Shown one piece after another: positions 10,325 through 18,278 of a DNA stretch of 64,000 nt. A program made the translations under genes and the position numbers. Within the stretch, counting starts at the first letter, position 1. Each line of letters starts with the position of its first letter. The DNA is from Wolbachia endosymbiont of Ctenocephalides felis wCfeJ (GTDB lineage Bacteria; Pseudomonadota; Alphaproteobacteria; Rickettsiales; Anaplasmataceae), in assembly GCF_012277315.1 (NCBI RefSeq), contig NZ_CP051157.1, positions 806,001 through 870,000 of the forward strand, written 5' to 3'. Under the pieces are notes generated by a model that saw only the letters and a program-made list of their open reading frames with translations, made no database searches and was not told where the DNA came from.

Positions 10325-11509
10325 ATGCATAAGCTTGCGATACTTTTTTCTATACTGCTTGCAATAGGTGCTTACTATTTAAACAATGAAGTGATATTTG
10401 AAGTAGCAAAGCTATTTAGTGATATATTCATCAGTTTGCTCAAACTAATCAGTTTACCTTTGGTTTTCCTATCTATAGTGTCCACAATTTCAGGGCTTAA
10501 AGACTCAATTGCAATTAAAACCTTAGTTAAGAAAACATTATTTTATACGCTGCTTACAACCATTATAGCTGCATTTGTTGCATTATCGTTTTATCTGCTA
10601 ATAGATCCAGTAAGAAAAAACTTCATAAGTAATGCGATAGAAAGTGTGAATGACGGCAACCATAATTACTTTGCATACTTGAAATCACTCATTCCTTCAA
10701 ATTTTGTACAAGTCTTTCTTGAAAATAACGTTATTGGTAGCGTATTGATCGCTTTTTTAATGGGTGGAGCTGTCATTTCACTTTCAAAAGAAAAACAGGA
10801 TATATTACATCAGGTGTTTTCTGCACTTTTCGACACGTTACTTAAAATCGCCCAAGGGTTACTAAAGTTCATTCCACTTGCTGTATGGTCTTTTATTACA
10901 TGTTTTCTGCACGAATTAAAAAGTGGTAGCGAATTTTATAGCCTATTGTGGTATTTTACCTGCATAATGTCTGCAAATTTCGTGCAAGCGTTTCTGGTTT
11001 TACCGCTACTTATGTGGTATAAAGGCATATCGCCAATTCAAACACTGAAGGGAGTAATGCCAGCACTCACGCTTGCGTTTTTTTCTAAATCATCCAGTGC
11101 AACACTGCCAACAACTATAAACTGCGTGCAAAATAAGCTGAAGGTGCCAAAAAAATTATCGTCTTTTATCTTACCGATATGCACAACGATCAATATGAAC
11201 GCATGTGCTGCGTTTATTCTGATCACAGTAATGTTTGTTGCAGAGATGAATGGACACACATTTTCCTTAAGCGAAATGTTTATATGGATTTTTTTAGCTA
11301 CAGGAGCTGCAATTGGTAACGCTGGAGTGCCGATGGGGTGCTATTTTATGGCAACTAGTTATCTTGTATCGATGAACGTTCCTTTGTATATTATGGGACT
11401 GATTTTGCCTATTTACACGATCATTGACATGTGTGAAACTGCGATAAACGTATGGTCTGATGTTTGCGTAACTCAAATTATTAACAAAGAATATAAGGAT
11501 GAAATTTAA
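10325..11509 (+). CDS. dicarboxylate/amino acid:cation symporter (DAACS family)
   Basis: A 394-residue membrane transporter of the GltP/DctA family, which imports glutamate, aspartate or C4-dicarboxylates with sodium or protons. Family marks are the N-terminal ISLPLVFLSIVSTISGL, the serine-rich hairpin AFFSKSSSATLPTTINCVQ and the NMNACAAFILITVMFVAE motif that binds cation and substrate, followed by the second hairpin region (GNAGVPMGCYF). About eight membrane segments are seen. It is followed after three bases by pyrE, so the two may be co-transcribed. The exact substrate cannot be read; uptake of host glutamate or dicarboxylates would fit a symbiont with little glycolysis. Confidence 0.88.
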   Translation: MHKLAILFSILLAIGAYYLNNEVIFEVAKLFSDIFISLLKLISLPLVFLSIVSTISGLKDSIAIKTLVKKTLFYTLLTTIIAAFVALSFYLLIDPVRKNFISNAIESVNDGNHNYFAYLKSLIPSNFVQVFLENNVIGSVLIAFLMGGAVISLSKEKQDILHQVFSALFDTLLKIAQGLLKFIPLAVWSFITCFLHELKSGSEFYSLLWYFTCIMSANFVQAFLVLPLLMWYKGISPIQTLKGVMPALTLAFFSKSSSATLPTTINCVQNKLKVPKKLSSFILPICTTINMNACAAFILITVMFVAEMNGHTFSLSEMFIWIFLATGAAIGNAGVPMGCYFMATSYLVSMNVPLYIMGLILPIYTIIDMCETAINVWSDVCVTQIINKEYKDEI

Positions 11510-11512
11510 AAA

Positions 11513-12118
11513 ATGACATTAGATAAAGGTAACCCAATAATAAAGGAATTTGAGGAGGCAGGAGCGATTTTGCACGGGCATTTTGTTTTATCCTCTGGGC
11601 TACATAGCGATACATATATACAATGCGCTAAGATTTTTGAGAATCCAAGCAGAGCCATGAAAGTTTGTAAACTACTGGCACACAAGATAAAAAAGGAAAT
11701 AAGTAGCCCAATAGATTTAATACTATCTCCCGCAATTGGTGGAATAATCGTGGGTTACGAGATTGGCAGGCAGCTTGGAATCAGGACGATGTTTTGCGAG
11801 CGCGTTAATGGCGAGTTTGAACTGCGCCGCGGATTTGAGATCAAAAAGGGTGAGAAAATATTACTGATTGAAGATGTGATAACCACGGGTAAATCCTCAC
11901 TAGAAGCAGTAGAATGTGCAGAAGGGAAGGGGGGTAAAGTCGTTGCTGAAGCTGCTCTAATCAAGAGGAATAGTGAAGCAAAATTGCCTTTTCCTATTAT
12001 ATCTTTGCTTGAGCTTAACATTAAAAATTATAGCGAAGAAGAGCTTCCTGAGGAACTGAAACAACTGCCTATAACTAAGCCAGGGAGCAGGGAATATCTA
12101 GGTAATTGTACGAAGTAA
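11513..12118 (+). CDS. pyrE: orotate phosphoribosyltransferase
   Basis: The 201-residue enzyme joins orotate to PRPP in pyrimidine synthesis. The PRPP-binding loop is clear (ILLIEDVITTGKSSLEAVE), preceded by the flexible catalytic segment and LSPAIGGIIVGYEIGRQLG. The start ATG at 11513 lies three bases after the transporter gene. Length and motifs are normal for the family. Confidence 0.95.
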   Translation: MTLDKGNPIIKEFEEAGAILHGHFVLSSGLHSDTYIQCAKIFENPSRAMKVCKLLAHKIKKEISSPIDLILSPAIGGIIVGYEIGRQLGIRTMFCERVNGEFELRRGFEIKKGEKILLIEDVITTGKSSLEAVECAEGKGGKVVAEAALIKRNSEAKLPFPIISLLELNIKNYSEEELPEELKQLPITKPGSREYLGNCTK

Positions 12119-12171
12119 CCCTATTTTCAATGTCATCCAAGTAGAATAGAAACGGATTAAATACAAAATTT

Positions 12172-12246
12172 ACTTGACAACCTTCGCTGTTACCTTTATT
12201 ACATTGGAGCTATTCATTTAGCTTCAATCTGTGCAGATTAAACGAC
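12172..12246 (+). repeat. dispersed 75-base intergenic repeat, copy 1
   Basis: Begins ACTTGACAACC and ends CTGTGCAGATTAAACGAC. A second copy with the same ends and a similar centre lies at 35460-35536 on the same strand. Both are intergenic. TTGACA at the left edge resembles a -35 box, but I see no matching -10 box at the right distance. Confidence 0.55.
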
Positions 12247-12425
12247 GAAAGTATCACGGTTGGCGTCTTATGTTTAATTTTTTGCACTATGTGCACCTTA
12301 TGTCTTTATTAATTTTACCTAGACTTCTAGTTTTTTCCCTATACAAGCTGAAACACGCTTATAAGTCGTTTAAGACAGCACCCAACGCCGGATTTTAAAA
12401 TAGAGAGTGGAATAACTAGCTACCT

Positions 12426-12611
12426 CGGGGTTTTATTGTCTTTTTTCTCTGTCTGGTAAATTTCTTAAATATTATAGCTTAAACTAGTTGCTTTCAAAAG
12501 CAGCTAAATTGCAGCGTTTAAGGCATAAAAACGCCAATACTGAAAATAAATATTGACCAGGGCTTCTTTTGCCTTTTTTCTCGCTTAGTAAATTTCTTAA
12601 TGCTTATAGCT
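12426..12611 (+). repeat. two diverged direct repeats of a about 52-base intergenic block
   Basis: 12426-12480 and 12560-12611 share a core of the form GCCTTTTTTCTC followed by GTAAATTTCTTAA and TTATAGCT. A third, inverted copy lies at 62258-62300 in another intergenic region, where AGGGTTCTTTTGCCTTTTTTC is read on the minus strand. This is a dispersed Wolbachia-type noncoding repeat of unknown function. Confidence 0.5.
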
Positions 12612-12874
12612 AAAGCAATTCAAAAGTCCGTGGAGGGTGTAATTTTATAAGAGTCTATAATACATATGCAAGATTCGCTTGTTTTTTGCCCAAAAGATCT
12701 TATATAAGATATGCGTAATCCATTCTCAATTAGTTCAAAAAGTTTTAAGAAATTGGGTTCAAGATTACGCCAGTTTAATGTAGTTTAAGCTAGTTTAGAT
12801 TATAGAATGAAATCTTCTTAGGCTAGGAAGTGGACTATTGTAGAGGAATTTAGTGTAATATATAGGTCGCCCTT

Positions 12875-14707
12875 GTGCATGATAAAGATGTGGAGTCAAT
12901 AAGAAAGTTATTTAACTTATATAATAACAAACAGACTGTAACGCATAGGCTTTGGAATGTTTTTAAATGTTTAGTGACTATTAACTTCGGTGGTGCACTA
13001 AAGGAGTGCTTTGTACGTAATACAGTACCCATAGAGGAAAAGAACATCTTATTAGCACAAGGGTTAAAAGAGATAGTCAACAGCAATGATAATGACGGAA
13101 GAGTACCTAACTATGTAGATGAATTTTTGGAACAAAAACTAAAAGAAAAATTAGGAGGATATTTTCAATCATTTAATGCTACTCAGAATAATTTAGAGCT
13201 TGAGAAAGCAACAGAATTTAGTGAATTTCAGTCTGTAGCCGAGAAATTACTCGAAGGGCATGATGATGAAGAGAAAGAGCACATTATAGAAAAAGCAAAG
13301 ACATTAGAAGATATAGCATATCCTCTGACTGAGAAATATTTTTTGTTTCGTTATCTGGCTAAAGCAATAGTCTGTGCAAAGGACTCGAGTTTATCTGCGC
13401 AAAACAATTATCAAGAGGAAAAAAGTCGTTGCTTAATTTTTTCTCGCGAACTTAAGAATTTTACAGGACCTTCAAATATACAGGATGCAAGCAAAAAGTT
13501 CAGTTCTGAACACAGATATATTGATAAATTATTACAAATATCAGATAAAGTAAGTAAACATTCTGGGAAAATAGCAGCTACCTATGTTGCTTATATAGCT
13601 GCTATAACATGTGCAAGATATGCAAAAGACGATGAGCATAACGAAGCATGGTATAAGTTAGTTGCTTTACCTAGCACTATTCTTGCTATGTTGCAAATTG
13701 TTGTGTCTTGCCCACAAATCATATTCTCAGCGAAAAAGGCAAGAGATATCCGCAATTATGTCTTTGAGGGTAAAAAAGCAAATGGTGCCTACAACATTAC
13801 AACCAGTAGAGTTGCTGATGTTCAACTTTTGGATAAAAACATTCCTACCTTTTCTAATGGGATGGTATACGTATGTGCTGGCATGTTTAGATGGATTGGT
13901 AACCTTTTATTACAACCTATTGACCTAGTTCAAGATGACACTAAAGATCTAATATTAAGGTGGAGTGCAATGCGTTGGTTTACCCCTACTGGTATAGTAG
14001 AAGAACAAAGCAAGGTTGCAAGTTTTGTGAACTGTGAATTAAGAAACTTCGTGTATGACAGAATACTTACAGGTGATAGTGCAATAAATAATCAACATGT
14101 TAATCGTATTTTTTACTTACTGTATAAAAGAATTGAGGAAAATAAAAAGTGTGATCTTAAAAGAATATACGAAACGCTTACTGGCACAGAAATCGCGAAC
14201 TTTGAAAGTATTGTTTCCAATAAAGAAAAAAGACAAATATCAAAACTTCAAATTTGGGAGAGGGCAACTTACTTTTTTGCATCTTCTACGCTTATTGCTG
14301 AGTATATGTGTTTTAATTATAGAAAGCAGGATATAGGTTGGTATGAAGATCCAGTGTTTTACTTTGCTACTATAGTAAAGTTTATGCGTCTTGGTTCTCT
14401 ACTGGCATCCAAGTATTTTGGTAATAAAATTACTGAGTATTTGACAGGCAATAAACTAGATAACAATAAGTATTTTCAAGATTTTTTCTATAATGATACG
14501 GCAAGAATGGCAGCAGCCGTCATTCCATTGATAATGTTCGAATCTACAGGAGATGTAAAAATATTAAGCATTGCAACAGCAATAGATGTGTTAACAACAG
14601 TTAGGTCTGATATAAGTTCTGGTAAAGCATTAAGTAAACTCAATCAAGTCAGTATTGAAAAGTTGACAGCAGAACTTGATGAAGTATCTAATTGTGTAAG
14701 ATTGTAG
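12875..14707 (+). CDS. hypothetical protein with hydrophobic helices
   Basis: A 610-residue protein that I do not recognise. Residues 1-225 are charged and mainly helical. The middle has several hydrophobic segments (around 229-250, 258-285 and 325-350), and more lie near 465-485, 495-520 and 545-585, so it may be a multi-pass membrane or membrane-associated protein. The start is a GTG at 12875 because a TAG at 12863 closes the frame upstream; no ATG is near the front and no good ribosome site is seen. Size, codon use and lack of known domains suggest a Wolbachia-specific protein, perhaps secreted or surface-bound. Confidence 0.75.
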   Translation: MHDKDVESIRKLFNLYNNKQTVTHRLWNVFKCLVTINFGGALKECFVRNTVPIEEKNILLAQGLKEIVNSNDNDGRVPNYVDEFLEQKLKEKLGGYFQSFNATQNNLELEKATEFSEFQSVAEKLLEGHDDEEKEHIIEKAKTLEDIAYPLTEKYFLFRYLAKAIVCAKDSSLSAQNNYQEEKSRCLIFSRELKNFTGPSNIQDASKKFSSEHRYIDKLLQISDKVSKHSGKIAATYVAYIAAITCARYAKDDEHNEAWYKLVALPSTILAMLQIVVSCPQIIFSAKKARDIRNYVFEGKKANGAYNITTSRVADVQLLDKNIPTFSNGMVYVCAGMFRWIGNLLLQPIDLVQDDTKDLILRWSAMRWFTPTGIVEEQSKVASFVNCELRNFVYDRILTGDSAINNQHVNRIFYLLYKRIEENKKCDLKRIYETLTGTEIANFESIVSNKEKRQISKLQIWERATYFFASSTLIAEYMCFNYRKQDIGWYEDPVFYFATIVKFMRLGSLLASKYFGNKITEYLTGNKLDNNKYFQDFFYNDTARMAAAVIPLIMFESTGDVKILSIATAIDVLTTVRSDISSGKALSKLNQVSIEKLTAELDEVSNCVRL

Positions 14708-14886
14708 CAGAAAAACGGCCAAAAATATCTTTTCTTTAAGAACACTTTTATCTTTGATTATCTGTAAACTCCAACTCTCACAAGCTATGATAGAGTTTTG
14801 TGAATTTTTATTTTAGAAAGATGCAAATCATTCTTGCATATCAGAAAGAAATTATGTTCGCCTAATTAGTGGAAGCTAAGATAAGC

Positions 14887-15213
14887 CTTATTTTCATTTT
14901 TACGCAGAATCGAAAATAAGAGGTTTAGTATGTTCATCGAAGGGTGTCATTCCAGCGCGTGACGCTGGAATCCAGGCTTATTTTCATTTCTACGCAAAAT
15001 CGAAAATAAGAGGTTTCGTATGTTCATCAAAGGGTGTCATTCCAGCGCATGACGCTGGAATCTAGTGAAAAAAAAAGAATGGATCCCGGTATCAAGTACT
15101 GGGATGACATCGCTGGACCATTCAGATGACATCCACAACCCTGTCATTCCAGCGCGTGACGCTGGAATCCAGTGAAAAAAGAGTGGATCCCAGTATCAAG
15201 TACTGGGATGACA
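14887..15213. repeat. cluster of Wolbachia palindromic repeat elements
   Basis: Three kinds of palindrome are interleaved. Type A (14887-14920 and 14977-15010) pairs CTTATTTTC with GAAAATAAG. Type B (14945-14975, 15035-15065 and 15142-15172) is TGTCATTCCAGCGCGTGACG followed by CTGGAATCCAG. Type C (about 15078-15109 and 15182-15213) reads ATGGATCCCGGTATCAAG then TACTGGGATGACA. B and C are joined by a short A-rich spacer to form a composite of about 75 bases. The same composite occurs inside tkt and the glutamate dehydrogenase gene, and at 50995-51450 and 54977-55133. Confidence 0.85.
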
Positions 15214-15411
15214 AAAAAAGGGCACTGGGATGACATCGTAGAGGCTACTTGGATGACACCACTTTTGCTTCAATATTCGCACATTAGCCACGTTCCTAAA
15301 CAGATACAAACATACACTAATATTTGTTTGATACGAAGGAGGGATTATGTATACTGACTTTACAGCTGATTAAATCAAAAACTTAAGCTGATTTTATCTT
15401 TGAATGCCTAG

Positions 15412-15924
15412 ATGAATATCTTTGTATTAGATGAAAACCCAGTCATTGCAGCACAAATGTTATGTGATAAGCATATAGTAAAAATGCCACTCGAGACCGC
15501 TCAATTATTGAGTAATGTTTTTTCAACAGCATTAAAAGTACCAAATCTTTTTGTCAGTATCACAGATCAGAATATAACAGTTCCATATAAACTTACTCAT
15601 AATAGTCATCCTTGTTCTTTATGGGCCAGAAAGTCGAAAGGGAATTTTTATTGGCTGATAGAGTACGGAAAAGAATTGTGCAAAGAGTATACTTGGCGAT
15701 ATAAAAGAAAACATAAATCAGAGGAAGTGATAGATTGGTGTGACAGTAATAAGGACTTGCTCATTTTTCAATCAGCTGATATGCAACCCTTTGTACAGGC
15801 GCTGCCTGATCGATACAAATGTAGCAACCCCATAAAAGCCTATAGAGAATATTACCTACAGGAAAAAATGAGGTTTGCCAAATGGGAAAAGGGCAGAAAA
15901 GCACCAGATTGGGCAATAGTATAA
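15412..15924 (+). CDS. conserved hypothetical protein, phage-type family
   Basis: A 170-residue soluble protein starting MNIFVLDENPVIAAQMLCDK, then HIVKMPLETAQLLS. This D-x-x-P...CDKHxxKM..E..Q pattern is shared by proteins I recall from large phages and scattered bacteria with no confirmed function. Conserved polar residues (D6, C18, D19, H21, K24, E28, Q31) and the later HNSHPCSLWARKS could form an active site. It stands alone after a repeat cluster, so it may have been acquired horizontally. No function should be assigned. Confidence 0.75.
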   Translation: MNIFVLDENPVIAAQMLCDKHIVKMPLETAQLLSNVFSTALKVPNLFVSITDQNITVPYKLTHNSHPCSLWARKSKGNFYWLIEYGKELCKEYTWRYKRKHKSEEVIDWCDSNKDLLIFQSADMQPFVQALPDRYKCSNPIKAYREYYLQEKMRFAKWEKGRKAPDWAIV

Positions 15925-15991
15925 ACAACCTTATCATCACAAGGTATCGTATTAAAGCATTTGGCAAAAACCTTATTAATATCTTTTTTTC

Positions 15992-16390
15992 CTACCTTTT
16001 AATATGAACTCCCCACCACGAAGGTGCACTTTCCTTGTAACTATGGTTTTCATTTGGCACTATTACATTAGGATCTTTCAAAGATGCTATAGTTATTATA
16101 ATATTTTCGTATCCCTCAGCAATAACACCAAGAAGGCTACCGCATTGTTTGCAAAAGTAACGCTGCGCTCTTTCTGAAGATCGGTACAAACTAGGTTGAC
16201 TTTTAGTCCATTCAAAGTTTTTTGAGGGAAATTCAACCCAAGCAATAGTTGGTGCACCAGACGATTTTCGACATATAGTACATGAACATAGATGTGGGTT
16301 ACTAGGCTCACCTCTGGCTATAAAAGTAGTGTTATCACAGAGACAGCCACCTTCATATTCTTGTATTTGTTTTTTTTCTTCGTTTTTCAT
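15992..16390 (-). CDS. GFA / CENP-V family zinc protein
   Basis: A 132-residue protein of the glutathione-dependent formaldehyde-activating enzyme (GFA) fold. The zinc ligands of the family are visible: C16 and C18 (GGCLCDN), C35, C37 and C40 (HLCSCTICRKSSG), and C80 and C83 (YFCKQCGS). The family covers formaldehyde-glutathione carriers and many proteins of unknown role, so a specific reaction is not claimed. The ATG at 16390 has an AGGAGT-type ribosome site upstream. It converges on the gene at 15412-15924. Confidence 0.88.
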   Translation of the reverse strand: MKNEEKKQIQEYEGGCLCDNTTFIARGEPSNPHLCSCTICRKSSGAPTIAWVEFPSKNFEWTKSQPSLYRSSERAQRYFCKQCGSLLGVIAEGYENIIITIASLKDPNVIVPNENHSYKESAPSWWGVHIKR

Positions 16391-16604
16391 AAGCTACTCC
16401 TATTAATTCATACTAGAAACATCTGATAGAGAGGTCAACAATAGCCTACACAAAAAAAAATATAAGTAAAGATAGGTGCAGAAGATGCTAATTCTATTTG
16501 GCAAGCTATTAAAAATCTTCACTGTTTAAGCTATGCTCAATCAAACTTAAAATTGATAGTTTATTGCATACCTATATAGTTGATGTATGGTTCCAGAGAT
16601 ACTG

Positions 16605-17948
16605 CTACGCACTACACCCAAGCAAGCTATTTTGCCAAGCTTCCAATACTTTCACATTCACTATTTTGTTTCTATATTTACCTTCATGATCATTAATGCA
16701 AACTGATTGCATATATGGGCTTTTACCAATAATTTGGTTTTGGTGTTTACCTTTTTTAGCGCCAAACAAAACAGGTATAGTTTTACCTACCATATTCTGA
16801 TTGAACTCAAGTTGTTGCGTACTAATTACTTTCTGTAAACGGAGAAGACGTTCTGTTTTCACCTCTTCCGGTATTTGATCCTTTCTTTCTGCTCCTGGTG
16901 TACCCGGTCTTGGGCTATATTTAAAACTATAAGCCTGAGCGTACCTTACTTGTTCCACTAATTTCACAGTTTCTTCAAAATCTTTTTCAGTTTCCCCAGG
17001 AAAACCAACAATAAAGTCAGAAGAAAATTCAATTTCAGGCTTCAAATTACGCAATCTTGCTATTATTTCCAAATACTCCTCTGCAGTATGTTTCCTGTTC
17101 ATCGCGCGCAATATTTTATTCGAACCCGACTGCACAGGTAGGTGAATAAATGGCATAAGTTTTGGCTCTTCTGCATGTGCTAAGTAGAGAGATTCATGCA
17201 TATCTCTTGGATGAGAAGTTGTATAGCGGATTCTCTCTAATTTTTCAATTTTAGCAATATGACTAATCAATTTTCCTAAATCCCAAACTTCCCCTTCACA
17301 TTCTCCATGATAAGCATTAACATTTTGGCCAAGTAAATTAATTTCCTTTGCTCCGTTTTCAACTAATTTTAGCGCTTCACGAAATATTTCATTTACTGGC
17401 CGTGAATACTCAGCTCCACGAGTGTAAGGCACTACACAAAATGTACAAAACTTGTCACAGCCCTCTTGTATGGAAAGAAATGCGGAAGATCCTTGACTGT
17501 TACCATAACATTCATCTGGCAATTTATCAAACTTTGCAACCTCAGGAAAATCGGTGTTTATTGCATGACCTTTGCTTCTGCTTGCTTTGACTATTAGTTC
17601 CGGCAAAGTAGCGATACTCTGTGGGCCAACAACAATATCTACAAATGGAGCTCTCCTGAACACTTCTTCTCCTTCTGCTTGCGCTACACATCCAGCTACT
17701 ACTATAGTAGTGTCTTTATTTTTTTGTGATGAATGAATCTTTCCGAGCTCCGAATAAAGTTTTTCTGCAGCCTTCTCTCGAATGTGACAAGTATTTAGTA
17801 TCACCAAATCGGCTTTTTCTGCATCGCCAACCACACTAAACCCCAGCGGTTTGATTATATTTTCCATTAAAATGGAGTCATAAACGTTCATCTGGCAGCC
17901 ATAAGTTTTGATGTATAGGCCTTTCATACCTTTATCATTTGGTTTCAA
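16605..17948 (-). CDS. miaB: tRNA-2-methylthio-N6-dimethylallyladenosine synthase MiaB
   Basis: A radical SAM methylthiotransferase of 447 residues that modifies i6A37 of tRNAs reading UNN codons. The N-terminal UPF0004 domain carries C18, C54 and C87 for the auxiliary 4Fe-4S cluster, and the radical SAM motif CDKFCTFC supplies C164, C168 and C171. A C-terminal TRAM domain (about 380-445) binds tRNA. Length and order are those of true MiaB rather than RimO. I see no terminator downstream. Confidence 0.95.
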   Translation of the reverse strand: MKPNDKGMKGLYIKTYGCQMNVYDSILMENIIKPLGFSVVGDAEKADLVILNTCHIREKAAEKLYSELGKIHSSQKNKDTTIVVAGCVAQAEGEEVFRRAPFVDIVVGPQSIATLPELIVKASRSKGHAINTDFPEVAKFDKLPDECYGNSQGSSAFLSIQEGCDKFCTFCVVPYTRGAEYSRPVNEIFREALKLVENGAKEINLLGQNVNAYHGECEGEVWDLGKLISHIAKIEKLERIRYTTSHPRDMHESLYLAHAEEPKLMPFIHLPVQSGSNKILRAMNRKHTAEEYLEIIARLRNLKPEIEFSSDFIVGFPGETEKDFEETVKLVEQVRYAQAYSFKYSPRPGTPGAERKDQIPEEVKTERLLRLQKVISTQQLEFNQNMVGKTIPVLFGAKKGKHQNQIIGKSPYMQSVCINDHEGKYRNKIVNVKVLEAWQNSLLGCSA

Positions 17949-18026
17949 AATCTTTCACATAAGCGCATAAACACTCCAGCGCATAGCAAGTAAGCACAAC
18001 ATATTTTAATAAAATTATACGAAAAA

Positions 18027-18057
18027 CTGGATTCTAGTGTCAAGCACCGGAATGACA
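18027..18057. repeat. single palindromic repeat half-element
   Basis: CTGGATTCTAGTGTCAAGCA followed by CCGGAATGACA is the same palindrome found in the repeat clusters. It lies alone between tkt and miaB. Confidence 0.7.
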
Positions 18058-18092
18058 TTCAAAAAATACTCCGAGTTTTTTACTGAATTTTG

Positions 18093-18278
18093 TCATTGAG
18101 CCTGCAGATCAAAAACAAGTTTTGAGTCAGAAATAACCTTATTACTGCGGTAATGAAACTGCCAAAGCTTACCAAGTAGTTTTTTCATTTCTGTTAAATA
18201 CATGCCTGGTGTGCTGCCAACAATTAGTTTGTTATGCAAGAAATCTACTGAGCACAAATTAATTTCTCGCACACGCAT
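18093..18278 (-). CDS. possible small protein overlapping the end of tkt
   Basis: A 61-codon frame starts with ATG inside the last 34 bases of tkt and runs to a stop at 18093. The product (with GSTPGMYLTEMKKLLGKLWQ) is not of known family and has no clear membrane segment. It could be a small co-transcribed gene, the tail of a lost gene, or chance in AT-rich DNA. Confidence 0.25.
   Translation of the reverse strand: MRVREINLCSVDFLHNKLIVGSTPGMYLTEMKKLLGKLWQFHYRSNKVISDSKLVFDLQAQ

Larger units (their letters stand above)
12119..12874. other. 756-base gene-free region with dispersed repeats
   Basis: No credible gene is present. The stretch holds one copy of a 75-base repeat at 12172-12246, two related blocks at 12426-12480 and 12560-12611, and otherwise AT-rich sequence. 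The next gene starts at a GTG at 12875 with no obvious ribosome site, so part of this stretch may be its leader. Confidence 0.6.

Noticed and set aside
12172-12200. TTGACA in the dispersed repeat as a promoter
   Set aside because: No TATAAT-like box lies 16-18 bases downstream in either copy.
14887-15213. CRISPR array in the repeat cluster
   Set aside because: The repeats are palindromes of several kinds with no regular spacers of constant length, and no cas genes are near.
15172-15357. A 61-codon plus-strand frame beginning MKKEWIPVSSTGMTKKG
   Set aside because: It is read from the palindromic repeat itself and has no ribosome site. It only shows that the repeat is open in this frame.
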